Origin: Notospermus geniculatus
Lineage: Eukaryota; Nemertea; Pilidiophora; Heteronemertea; Lineidae
Direction of reading: 5' to 3'
DNA: 64,000 nucleotides
Assembly (NCBI GenBank): GCA_002633025.1
Contig: NMRB01001259.1
Span: 62,001 to 126,000 of the forward strand
This document shows positions 1-12,500 of this stretch, piece after piece. Position 1 is the first letter of the stretch; the number at the start of each line of letters is the position of its first letter. The notes beneath the pieces are model-generated. The model was not told the DNA's origin and ran no database searches. It saw only the letters and a list, made by a program, of their open reading frames with translations. Made by a program: the position numbers and the translations under genes.

Positions 1-2500
1 TCTGTGAGTGCTTTCTAAAGAATGCCTATGTAACAGGGTTTCTTTGAGGATTCAGGATTTAACTGGCTGTGAAAGAGTTGGACAGTCATAAGGACACCAG
101 CATCTGCCCAGTCACAATTTCCAGTTTGTACTGCTCTCTCTTCCATAATCTCACAGTCGCAGTCTCTTGCATATCGTCTTTGATCCAAGCATAATATTTA
201 CCAATCGTCACGCGGTAAGAACGAACATTCATTTCCTTTCAAATTGATGTCACGGCCTGGGCTGTGTCCTCGGGGCATAATCCAACAATCAGCACGGTTG
301 TCTTTGAAATAACCCTGTGATCCTAGTCTTTGATCAAAATCACACTTTGGTCTCAGGTAATCATCTTTTCATTCTCCTGTGGTCAGTTCTCTCCATAAGT
401 ATCAGGAGCAAAACTTTTACGTGGGTGTGACCAGGGACTCGAGAGAGGGTGAACCCACCACTGCAGAGGTGACAGGCCCCCTGTATCCACTCTGACACCC
501 GATCTGAAACCAACGTGGATGATGCCGAAATGAAAAATTGGCGGAAATCCCACAAATGGAGAGTGAATACAATACGCCATTATGTTCAACAATGGCACGT
601 GATGTTTGCTTTGAACTTGCCGTTGGAGACTGCTATTCAATCATGTGTAGTAAAAGTAGCCATGCATATTTAATAATCTTAATAATATTTCATGAGTAAT
701 AGGGGCTTGCACCCACATTTGAACTGCTCCCAGCCAGGATTACAGTCTGGAAGGGCGGTTCACCATACCGGTACTCAGCACAGTGGGGCCAAGTGTGATG
801 CGACGATTCTTATAGTGATAATGTAGTGGATTTTAGTTTGATTTGTTGGATCTGGGACATGCCGTTTCCTTTTCATTCCCAATCATTACCAACGAGGCTG
901 GATTGATCGTACAAGCCAAATATCTAGCTGATAAGACTGGCTGTGATGTGGGTGTATTCAATCGCAGTGAGATCTTGTGTTCCGTTTCCACTGGTTTACT
1001 CATAAACCCGGCTCGCCGTTTCACCAATTGCTGTTTCAATGCCACTTGTTATGAGTGGTGGGTGTGAGGTTGTGTTCCCTTCATCCAGGAGTATTCAACA
1101 CCGAGTGCTTGACGTTCAACGAGGGGAGAATTTCTAAATACTTTATCTGCCGTGTGATTTCTCTACAGTTTTACGATTTCAAGCAGACATGCTAATACGG
1201 TCTGTCTGATAAGTAACAGAGCATGGTGTATTTATTGCTGAGATTTCTACGTCATTCTTCACACTTTGATTTTATATTTGTCTTATTTTTTCGTTTCTCC
1301 TCCCCGCAATTATTTCAAACCAGTTAAACCAGCCATGGTTTAGTATTGAACAATGGTTCGACAACTGGTGGAACTTAAAATGTTTTGTTTAGGCTTGTCA
1401 GGATTTACTGTGAAAGAAAGTGGATTAACAGTAATCCATTCAAATTCAATATTTGCCTATATTCAGAAGTTTAGGGCCAACCTGATCGGCCCTTATTGAT
1501 TGGTGAAAAAAAGGGCCTGAAGGTTTTGAAACTCCAGACTTTTCAAACTCCAGACTTTCACTTGATATTCATCAAGTAGTTCTAAGTCTCGTACTTCGTC
1601 CGGTTTTGCATGTATTGCTCTCAGGAATAATCGGCCATTATTGTGGATACACCTGACACTCTGTACCCGACTTTCCCAATCTTTGTGGGCAAATTCAAGG
1701 ATTATCATTGAAATAATACAGACAACAATGGATAAACTTTGTATCTTCTGTGATTGAATGGAGGAATAAATCTTTGCATGGACTGAAGTAGTAGCAGAAG
1801 TTAGCATGGCATCGTTTGGGTCTGGGGCATTGTGGCCGTGTAAGTCATCGTTTTAACCCCGGCAGGCAGCTAGACCCCCCCCCAATACTTCTGTGATTGA
1901 GTCTCCAATTCTCTTTCATACGTTGCTTCCCAGTGCTTCGGTTTCCTCCTACATTTCATCAGACTTGGTCTTCTTTTCTCCACCTTTCATATTGAATATT
2001 TCGAGGCCTGTAGAGCTGCGTTTGGCACTGCTCCCCCCTACCCCACACATGTGACGGAGGACTGTTCCCGGAATGAAAAATTGGTAACCTTTTCCTATTG
2101 AATCTTTCAGGGCCTGAGGAATCCGANTTTTAATTTGACCTAATTTTCACGGTCACAGAGGTCAAAGTTTGTCTGAAGTTACGAAATTGGCACTTCTTGT
2201 AATGGTTTCAGCTATTCCTTTGAAACTTTGCACATATCTACCTCTAGGCTATAGCATCTCACACACAAAATTTTGGCGAAATCTGGTTCTTGACTTTGCC
2301 ACTAGGGGGGCCAAAACTAAAAACGGATCTTCATCAACTTGTTATCCAATGATACTTTTATATGGCAATTCGGCATGTTTGTACTTTATACGATATGGCT
2401 TAAGTGAGATTGCTGATGATTCGTACAACTATGCTGTCAAGCCAAGCGGGCACAGTGCCATTGGCACTATTTTTCAACCTTTTCCTATTTTATCTTTCAG
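1..2500. other. No gene recognised; intron or upstream flank of the AKAP9-like gene
   Basis: No stretch here has the coiled-coil composition or splice pattern of the downstream exons. The first seen exon at 2501 starts in mid-codon, so at least one more 5' exon exists, either here unrecognised or outside the window. A degenerate tRNA-like SINE lies near 425-497. At about 2085-2126 the acceptor and first bases of exon 2501 appear once before, ending at a single N (2127), which looks like an assembly join. Confidence 0.5.
425..497 (-). repeat. tRNA-like SINE fragment (degenerate)
   Basis: Read on the minus strand it starts TGTCAGAGTGG, passes CCTGTCACCTCTG, and has a B-box-like GGTGGGTTCACCC. 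The same head and body occur at 11068-11140 and 13934-14012, so it belongs to one dispersed family. It is diverged and probably inactive. Confidence 0.45.
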
Positions 2501-5500
2501 GGCCTGAGGAATCCGAAGGCAGCCAAGCAGACGACACGTTGATGGATGCGAGCATGGCGTCTGTTGCCTCGGATTCTGAGAACATGTCTCTGTCACAACA
2601 TCTGTGTGAGAGTTTGTTTATCACACCTGGGATGGAGGAAGAAGAAAAACAGATGCTGACAGGTAAGTAAAGTTCATCATGACATCTACAGGCACGGATC
2701 GGGGGGGGGGGGGGGCTCTTNNNNNNNNNNNNNNNNNNNNNNNNNNNNNNNNNNNNNNNNNNNNNNNNNTCGGCCTGTAAAATTGACCGTGAAATTTGGA
2801 GCAAATCATTGAAATTCACCGCAGATTTCAATGTTTCTAGCACAGTGCGCCCCCTCTTTTCCGAAATCGTGGATCCGCCCCTGATCTATTTTAATAGCTT
2901 CGTGGGTAGGGGTGGTACCTGTGGATATAAGGTGGGCCGTGGATATAAGGTGGACCTATCAGACCTGGGTCCCTCTTTCTTCGGAATTTACTACGAAATA
3001 TTGAAAAGTCTTCACAATTTGGAAGTGCCCGCCCAGGTCCATTCTTTCTCCAGGTCCAAGGGGGAGGGCGGGGAATTTGAAACAGAAAAACAGCTCGAGC
3101 TCTTTCCCCCTCTCTCATACCGTGCGTATTTGTGATGGAACACAAGCAATTCTATGCTCTTTACGTGTATTAGTAGGTCAAGGTCTCCCTTCGGTTGCAC
3201 TTCCTTTATGCGGTGAAGCACCTGCAGTCCTAGACCCTTACAAAAGACTTGATGGAGGTTCCCTTTAAGTGAGTGTTGACCGCTGGTGTTAAAACCCTCT
3301 AATGCTAACCTAAACACCCGGGCCCATACAAACATTCCACCTGATAAACCCCACCATTCATTACGATTACACGCTTGACCTACTTTGTGTTCTACCGCCA
3401 GATTCAAGCTCCAAACTCAAGTTAGCCGTGGAGAGCCTGCTGGATATGGTTGCCACGACCACAGAACAGTTACAGGAGAGTCAGAAGATACAGAGACAGC
3501 TTCTGGAGGATGTGAATGAGAAGGAACATGAACTGAGGGGGATTCAGGAACAGCTCGAGGCAGAGAAGGAACAGAAGAATTATTTAGCTGAGGAGTTACA
3601 TAGGACGGAGGGTAGGTGACTCCATGTGGTGTACGGTGTGGAGTAGATCCATGTGGTGTGTGTGTTGGTTCTCTGTTGTGGGGGATCTAACTCCCAGTCT
3701 TGACAGTTCAGTTGTTGAGGAGTTATCGCAGGGAGTTACAAAGGACAGAGGGTAGGTGACTCCATGATGCATCCTGAGCACATCATGGGCTTCTCACGAT
3801 GCCATGGAGTGTGTGGAGTTTTATGGATTCATATGGTGTGTGCGTGTCGAGTTGTGATTAGTGTCTGTGGTATTGGTACCCAACTTTCAGTCATGACAGT
3901 TCAATAGCTGAGGTAGTGTAAAGGGCCCGGGGAAGTCTCATGTGCTTATGCGAATTGGATAAGTAGAGAAAGCTGCTTGCTGACTCACTCACTCACTGAG
4001 TCCATGGACCTGTCAGTAAAGTATTCTCACAATCTTTGGCTTGACACCCATCTGAGTCAGTCCAGAATGTCTCACAGTCCTCCTCCGTCAAGACAGAGCC
4101 CATTCTTTGTGACATGTCTGACAGCGTGAGTGGGTCAAGTAGGCCATGTTGTAGGCCTACTACCCTGCTACACAAGCTGTCTCAAGACTTAGGTCCGAGA
4201 TGAGCCTCAGGCAGTGTACGGGGTATATGGACAAATACCATGCTCGTGTCTAAAACTAACTACATGTAAGACATGTACCCATCATGGGATCTTGGCTTAG
4301 TGTAGAGCCATAGACTCCATCCAGCACAGAGCTTGTGTCGGCCTGCTGACATGGGTGAGTGCTCATGTGGTCATGACCAGCAGCCCAGAGTAAGGGCATG
4401 AATGTGGCTCATGTTTCTGTAGAAGACAACACTCTTGAAAAGCACATTTTGGTTTGCACAGCGACCCTGCAAAAGCAAGTGTTGGGATGTATTCTTTCAG
4501 AATTACTGGACTGTATCTTATCACTTGTGGTTTAATACCCAGGGTTTATGATCATGGCTACAATAACAGGTGACAAAGGGACCTGTTAGGTTGTGACAAT
4601 AGTAATACCATATTAAGTAGAAGGTGTTGTCCTGGGAACAGTTCTTAGAGTAACTTAGCATACTCAAGTGCAATTGAGGTCAGTCTTATTTTAAAATAAC
4701 ATCAGGTCCATTTACTGTGGAAACGTGTCTGAAGGACACTTCAGGGCTGACATGTGGTGTCCTTAATTGTGAGGTGTCCTGATTACAGAGGTCACAATGA
4801 ATATGATCAATGTGGGAATAAGCTTCAGTGTCCCTGTTTGTGAGGTGTCCTCCTGGCAGAGGTGTCCACTAGGGAGATTCCACTGCATAGTCCCCCTGCC
4901 TGGCATCTTGGCTCGACCATGCTAGGCCACAAAACATGATACAAATTTCATACAATGGATATTCATGTGACCTTCAAAACTTCCTCATCTATTATTTTAG
5001 AAAACACTTCAGTCAGAAAAATGTGGGAAAATTACCACCTGTTGTCAAATTTGCTAAACGAATAGAAAACCCTAAAAGGTGGGAAAGCCCCTCTAGCCCA
5101 TTAGTTGACCCTTACATGACTCTCTTGCTCCCTGTGTAGTGGCTATACCTGAGGGTACGCGAAAAAATCCCCCAGGAAAAGATCCACCCAGAAAAAATCC
5201 CCCGGAAAAAATCCACATTTTGATAAAGTAGGAAAAAATCCTCTGAGAATATCCTTCTTGACATCTGAGATGACTTACATTAGATCAGATAAGAAGTGTC
5301 AACAGTGATGGCACGTTGGTTTCCATGGAAACACTAACAATGGTTGATCCTTCGTTTGTGATGTCATTTATGTCACTATGGTGTCATTGATAACGGTTAG
5401 CAGATGTTGAGATCAGCATGAGAATCACTTTGGAGACCGGGAATCACTTTGGGAATCTCCGTTGATAACAGTGGCGAAGTAGGTAAACAGCTTCATTCAC

Positions 5501-6517
5501 CTCAAAGGGCTCATTGCTAAATGGTAGGTAGAGAGTGAAAGGGCTTCAGCAACCTTGGGAGTCACATATCTGAATGGTCATAAGTTAGGGATGTGGCTTC
5601 CTATTGTGTCTAGTGTCATCAGAATGAGTTGCCAAAAACTGTATCTGATGACAAGATCTCAGGTCGCTCAAAGCCTACTTGGCTAGCTGATTGCAAGGGC
5701 TGTGAGTATGAGCAAGTGTATGTCTGTGGTTGTCGTGGATGGTTCATTGTCTGTGATGCATCATCATCCTTTTGCGAGCCATCTGTGGCCATGGTTGACT
5801 TTGGGCTCCTCTAAGTGGAGTTCTACAAACTTAAATTGATGCCAAAAAGAATGCTAAGATGCAAGTTGAAGATAGGACGACTTGGACCCAAAAAGCAGTG
5901 ATAGATAGGCCTACAAGAAAAAAAAATTCTGGTACAAGGTTTTGATTGGAATTCTTTCCTTCTATGTTAAAGCCCCACAGTATTGAATTTTACTGGATTT
6001 TCAAAGTGTTGGGAGAATGCTGGTCGAGGTCTCATAGCATCGTGAAGGTCCCCAAAATGCCTGCCGGATGCGTATTTCCGAGAATCAAGGCCTGGTTTTC
6101 AGCACACAATGAAAAAATCTGCAGGGAGGGCTCTAATGTATTCAGATGGAGCGCAGTACATTTTACACATCGTGACGGTGTGCACTGACGTCAAGAATCG
6201 CGGCAATGATTTGCGTTTTTCAGATTCAATACAGTGGGGCTTTAAGAGAATAGAAAAAAGATTTCCTGAGCGTTAGTCCAGAGATCTTCTCCGTGTTGTT
6301 GCAGGATTGTTAGGGAGCATTAAGGGTGAGAATGCGGAGCTAGAGAATGGCATCCAGCAGTTAGTCAACGATCGAAATGTCATGGATCATGATCTAGAAA
6401 CGACGCGGAATCGCCTCCAGGAATTCGAGGAGTCGGAGTCGGAGTTGAAAGCCAAGGAGGATGAGTTGGAACGACAACGTTTGGCGATTGAGGAGAAAGT
6501 CTCGGGCGAAGACAAAG
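2501..6517 (+). CDS. AKAP9/pericentrin-like exons 1-3 of those visible
   Basis: Exon 2501-2662 is acidic and Ser-rich (DSENMSLSQHLCESLF), like linker regions between coiled coils. Exon 3402-3611 encodes a coiled coil beginning KLAVESLLDMVATTTEQL, and exon 6305-6517 continues it (ENAELENGIQQLVNDRN). Each junction leaves one base of a split codon (phase 1), so the three join in frame into about 195 residues. The intron between 2662 and 3402 holds a G-run and the 2721-2769 gap. The intron 3612-6304 holds no further exon I can support. Confidence 0.8.
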
Positions 6518-9500
6518 GTAAGAATCGGGCGTTGTTGGTGGGGGTCGATTTCCGATAGACTGACAATAACATCTTTGGCTGAGGACTCTTTCTTTAAAAC
6601 TGGTCAGTTAATTGACAAAAAAGAGCATATTAGAATGCATCCACGTCGAATTCACATGCGTGGTGCATTGACTTTCGTTCATCCAATTCAAATAAAACGT
6701 CATAGACAGAAGAATTTTACATCTTATATTATCCATTTGATAGCTGTTGAATCGCCGTCTGCCAATTCAAAGAAAGGTATTGTCTACAGTCAATATCACC
6801 AACTAAATCCCAAAATTGTTTTACAAGTGACCATGAAGGACCGAGATTTAGTACATGTATTGTTTTTCACCATGTGGAAATAGAAGCATGTTTTGCAAAC
6901 AATGGCATCAAAATTGTGAAATTTCGTGGTGTTTTCACAAAGTTCTTCATTCCTTGATCCTCCATGGTCATACCTGAAATTTCAGTTCAGTGGGGCTTCC
7001 GATTTCTCCTGCTGGCTATGTACAATTCAATAATATTCAATCCTCTTTTAGCGTGACTTTCCATCACAATCATTTCAAAGCGTAATGGGAGACTTTCCTG
7101 GCGTCAGAGGCCATCACAAGTTAGCGGACATAGGATGTCACGAAATTCGACTTCACAGAGGAGAAGTGCACGCCATGACGTCATCCATAATGACGCGGAC
7201 ACCATGGCTTATGTCTTTGACGTCAAATTTTGTGACGTTTTAGGACCGCTAGCAGGCCTCTAACGGCAGGGAAGTCTCCCAGTGGATCAAAATTCATGTT
7301 TTTATGTTCCGTGTTTAGAATAACAAAACCCTCTTCCACCATTGTCCAAGACACTTCATTGATTGTACATAGTCTACATATTTCCTTTGGGAAAGGTTTA
7401 CTAATGGTTTCTGGTTCTTTTTCTGTTTAACGCGACTTTTGTTTTGAACGAAGCAAGATCTGAATATATTGTATCAGTAATTAATAACATAAATTCTTAC
7501 AGCATGTATCATATATACATGTAAGACAGGATCACACCTTTCAGTCATATCTAACCAATCTCACCTCTTATGCCGCAGACAGCTGAGGCTACTGATCTGA
7601 CAAGCTTACCATATTCTATCGAGAAGAGATTTTATCCTTCTTTTAGTTGATTTCCTGGTATTTGGTTGTTTTATAGTGGGCTGATCCGGACCTGCCATCC
7701 ATCCGCAGTCTATATCATGACCTGGTCCAAACTTCTCTTTCGTTCTTCCCCTTCCCCACCAAAGCTCAGTCAGCACCCAGTTTGAGCCTTGGTTGGTGCC
7801 TGTCTTGGGCCTGGTCAGTGCCCGACTTGGGCCTGGTCAGTGCCCGACTTGGGCCATGGTCAATGCCTGGCATGGGCTGGTCATTTGCCAGCTTCAGCCT
7901 GTGTGGCTTGTGCTGTGGTCCATGCCCAGCTTGGGCCATGGTCAATGCCGGGCTTAATGCAGATTTCTGTGTCTGTATCTGGCTGAAACATACATGTATA
8001 CACACACCATCAGCCGAGTGTTGGGATTCCTCCAAGGGCTTACGGACCTTTTGTTGAAATGATTTGCTCTCATGCCCGCTTTTGGGAAGGTATTTTGTAT
8101 ACGACCGCTTTTAAGAAACCTAGGGTTTGGAATCTGTGACAAATTGGTGGTTTGGTGTTTGGTGTAAGAAAATGCAGTGTCTAGAAGATTGTATTTCTGA
8201 GGGCATTGTACCATGAGAGGTTGAGAGACATGGCAAACGTTCATTATCTCCCCGCTTTTTGAAAAAAGTCGGGGAGATATTGTTTTACCCTCCGCCGTCA
8301 GTCCGGCTGTCCGGCTGTCCGGCTGTCTGGCCGTCCGTCCGTCCGTCCGTCTGTCCGTCCGTCCGTCCGAAAGTGATATCTCCTCCTAGACCGTTCAACG
8401 GAGGAGCTTGAAACTTTGGTATATATTAGGTACTCATCCACTATTGTGCACAACACTCTTGGAATTTCGATCCAACTCCCTGTCTTTCCACCAGGGGGCG
8501 ATGTGTGAAAAACACATTTATGGTCATTACTCCAAAAGTAAGTGTGATAAAGTGATGAAATTTGGTGTGAAGGTTTATCTGTGACAGCTTCATAATATAT
8601 CATACGGGTTTTGACCTTGACCTACTTTCAAGGTCACAGGGGTCAAACTTTAATAAAAACTAGGAGCCGTCCGAAAGTGATAGCTCCTCCTGGGCCGTTC
8701 AATGGAGGAGATTGAAACTTTGGTATATATTAGGTACTCATCCAATGATGTGCACAACACTCATAGAATTTCAATCCAACTCCCTGTCTTTCCACCAGGG
8801 GGCGATCCGTGACAAATACATTTATGGCCATTACTCCTAAAGTAATTGTGATAAAGTGACAAAATTTTGTGTGAAGGTTCATCTGTAACATCTTCACAAT
8901 ATATTGGACAGGTTTTGACGTTGACCTACTTTCAAGGTCACAAGGGGCGAACATTCCTTAAAACCACAAGAAACATGTGAAAAACACGTCTATGGCCATT
9001 ATTCGTAAACTATTTGTGATGAGGTGACAAAATTGTGAGTGGTGGTGTTTCTGGAATTTGGAATGTTTACGTACCGTACTCGACTGCTAATCTGCCCAAC
9101 CCCCAGTGTATTTCGATCAAACTCAGCCTCTTCCCACCAGGGGTCAATATATGAAAGACACAGGAAAGATAACCATGTCACCATTACTTCCTGTCGAAAG
9201 CGGGGAGATATGCGATGGGCTCCCCATCGACATTGCTCTAGTTTGATTTGTAAAGAGAAAGGATTGGTTGATCAAGATGCGCCAAAGGATAAAGAATATC
9301 TGGCATGAAACAAGAAAATTGGAGATTTGTTAACCTTGAGACAGTTCCTGATGTCACCTGCTCTATTTTCAGGCCTACTCTTTGAGAACCAACGTCTTGC
9401 TGCAGAGAAACGCGATCAGCAACGCCAGTTTGAAAAAGATCGTGAAGAATACTCAAAACGTATCCTTGAGTTGGAGATGACGGTCGAAGAACTCCAGCTA

Positions 9501-12500
9501 CAGAATGATCGCCTTGGTGATGACAAATCGGCCGATACGGAGGATTTACGCCTCCAGATTGAGACGATGGAGGAACGACTGAGGTCTAATAAACAGTTCC
9601 TGGAGGAACAAACCGCTGAGAGGGAGCAGGAGAGAGAGGAAAACCAGAGAGAGATTGAAAAACTGCTCGGGAAACTTAAGGAGAAATCTAAGGATGAGAA
9701 GGTGGAGTCAAGACTTCAGAGAGAGGTGAGCACGGGTTTGAACACATGGCAGTGTTTCCGCCAGAGGGGGGATGGGGGGGGGGATAATCGCCCTCCAAAA
9801 TTTCAAGGAGGGGATATCCCCCCTCAAGTCAAATATCACTGTTTTCACTTCAGTAGTGTTTTTCTTTAATTGGTTACATTTCAAATGCAATTTTCATGCA
9901 GACGGAAGACTAATTTTGCATTTTGGTCTGTAAAAAATGACTGGAGGCCATTTTTAACCAAAAAAAAAAAAATTAAAAAATTTTTTTCAAGAAAAATTTT
10001 TGGGAAATTTTTTTTCTCCCCCTCCTTGACAGTCCTGGTGGAATCCCTGCATGGTCAACTGTTTGGGTGAAACTTGTAGGAATTATACTTGTTGTCAAGT
10101 ATGAAATCATATTAAGGGATATTGCACTGTGTATGCGAAATTCTGGTGTATGTGATGACCATTATAACTCCTTCTTTTCCAGCTTGATGAGGTACTAGAC
10201 CAACTCAGGGACAAAACAGACCAATACAGTGAACTACTGCTGAAGAAAGAACAACTGGAGAGAGATCTCCTGCAGATGAAACAGGAGAAGTCAGTCCTGG
10301 ATGACACGGTCTGCCACCTGGAGGCGGAGCTATGTACTAAGAACAACACTGAGGAAGAACTCAATAGGGTTGGTAGAAATTTATCTACGTTAACCCTTTA
10401 GCACTCAAGCTTACGTAATTTTTTATCCATCTGTTCCTCAAGAGGGTTTGGAAAAATGAGCGTTTTCAACAAGAAAAAAATGTACTAAACATCAGTAAAC
10501 GGGCGAAACAATGTCAAGAGGTGCAGTTCGGCTCAGAAAATCAGCTAAGGCAGAAAAATATTTCAGATCATTATTTTCCCCTCAGATGGCAGCACAAGTC
10601 TCTGGGCGTCCACGGGCGTTTTGAGTGCTAAAGGGTTAAATTGAAAATAACAAGTACTGCACTCTCCAATGTTAATTTTATGAAAATTACATTGATCTGT
10701 TTAAGAAGACAATCAATGGTTGAAATTTTCGACTTCAGAAAATTGCGGCCATAGAACAGGAGCTCGCCAAACAACATGACATCGCAGAGGAGCTCGTCCA
10801 ATCACGCGAGCAGGAATCGATGAGTAAACAAGATGTGGAGTCACTTATTAGCGATCTCCGAGCTGAGCTCGACTCGAAGGCGCGAGGGGAGCAGTTGGCG
10901 CTGAAACAGAAGATGGAGCTGGAGAAAGAGTTGGATAAGATGAGACGCGTTGAGGAGGTGAGCGAGACTATCTGCAACTTTATTTGAGCGAGACTATCTG
11001 CAACTTTATTTGAGCGAGACTATCTGCAACTTTATTTGAGCGACACTGCTTCCTTCCATTCATGGTGTTGTCAGAGTGGTGTAGTGGAAACAGCTTCACC
11101 TGTCACCACTTTGGTTCGGGTTCAATCCCTGGTTTTACCATCTTTGTTCTTTTTTACAGGAGCTTGCCACAGACCGCGATGCATTCCAAGCCACAGTCAA
11201 CGAACAGTTGATACAGATCTCAAACTTAAAGTCAGCGTTAGATCAGCTACGATGTAACAGTGAGTCTGATAGTGCCAAAGCTGACATGCAGAGGGCGCTG
11301 GATGCGGAGAAAGAAGCTGTGGAGATGAAGGATAAAGAGGTAGGGCCTGAAGTTCACTGGAGGGGAGGGATTGGTGTTAATAGGTTGAGGGTCTGCTTGT
11401 GAGGTGTCGATGTCAAAAGTGGTAGTTGCATGAGGGTCATGTAGGATTAGTGACAGCACTCATGGTGCCAGCGACAGTGTAGAAATGTCTGTATTGAGAA
11501 TGCTTATCTTTCAGCTCCGTGACCTCGTCGACCAGGTGGAAAAGTTCCGCTCTGATCTGATGGAGAAGGACAGTCACTGCATGCAGCTACAGCTTCAGTT
11601 TGAGACGGGGGCGAAGGAGCTGGAATACTTGACAAGGAAACATCACGAACAGCTGGAGGAGGTGAAGAAGAGAAATAAGGAACTGGAGGTAGGTACAGGA
11701 ATCAGTTCTAGGCATGTCTCTCCCAGCGAAAGGTGTCCCGCCACGTGTGAGTGAGGTCTTCACACGCATCAGTTGCAGGCCTGTCTCTCCCAGCTAAATG
11801 TGCTCCTCTGTAGGAGAGGTCTCCCATGTGAGTTGGCTCTCCATGGGCAGCTCAGCCGTAGAAAACTTGGGCAGTCATTTGTGTCATTGTTATGGTATGA
11901 GCCATAAGGTGAGCTTATGAATCAGTTGCAGGCCTATCTCTCCCAGTTAAAGGTGCTCCTAAAAAAAGTGTGTTTTTGCCCAAGTTGGCTCTCTAATGAA
12001 TTGAAATCAAAACCTCGATAACCATACCTTTAATGGGATCCAATCAGGCCTCTCTCTGATAGTTATAATCCACACAGGTCCTTGATATCCCACACTGTTC
12101 ATCGATAGAATTGATACCAGGCTTGTAAAACCCCTCTACTAGGCCCGTCTCTCTCAAGTTGGTCCTTCGAGGTCACCTGTTCCAATACTCCTCACTCAAA
12201 TTCAATGTCAGATCAGGGTTAAGTATCCATCATCTTGCCCTCATTGCTTATGTAAAATAGATGTCTGCTTTGAGAGGTTTTCTCATTCACATCAGCTAGG
12301 CCTGCATGTGCATCAACTTGCATGTGAAAAACTAGGCCCAGCATGTGTATCAACTAGGCCCACCATGTGTCGGCGCAGATGTGCAGTATTCATAAGTGAT
12401 ACTTGGGGATATGCTGTGTTTAATACCGGTACACACTATCTTGTCGTCGAAACATCAATATGGAATCAGTCAGAGTTGGTAGAATGGTGTTAGATGTTTG

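Noticed and set aside
843-1067. Plus-strand frame of 74 codons as an upstream exon of the AKAP9-like gene
   Set aside because: Composition is not coiled-coil, and no acceptor and donor with the required phase-1 end is evident.
8298-8603. Minus-strand frame of 101 codons
   Set aside because: Made largely by the CCGT simple tract and dispersed repeat.
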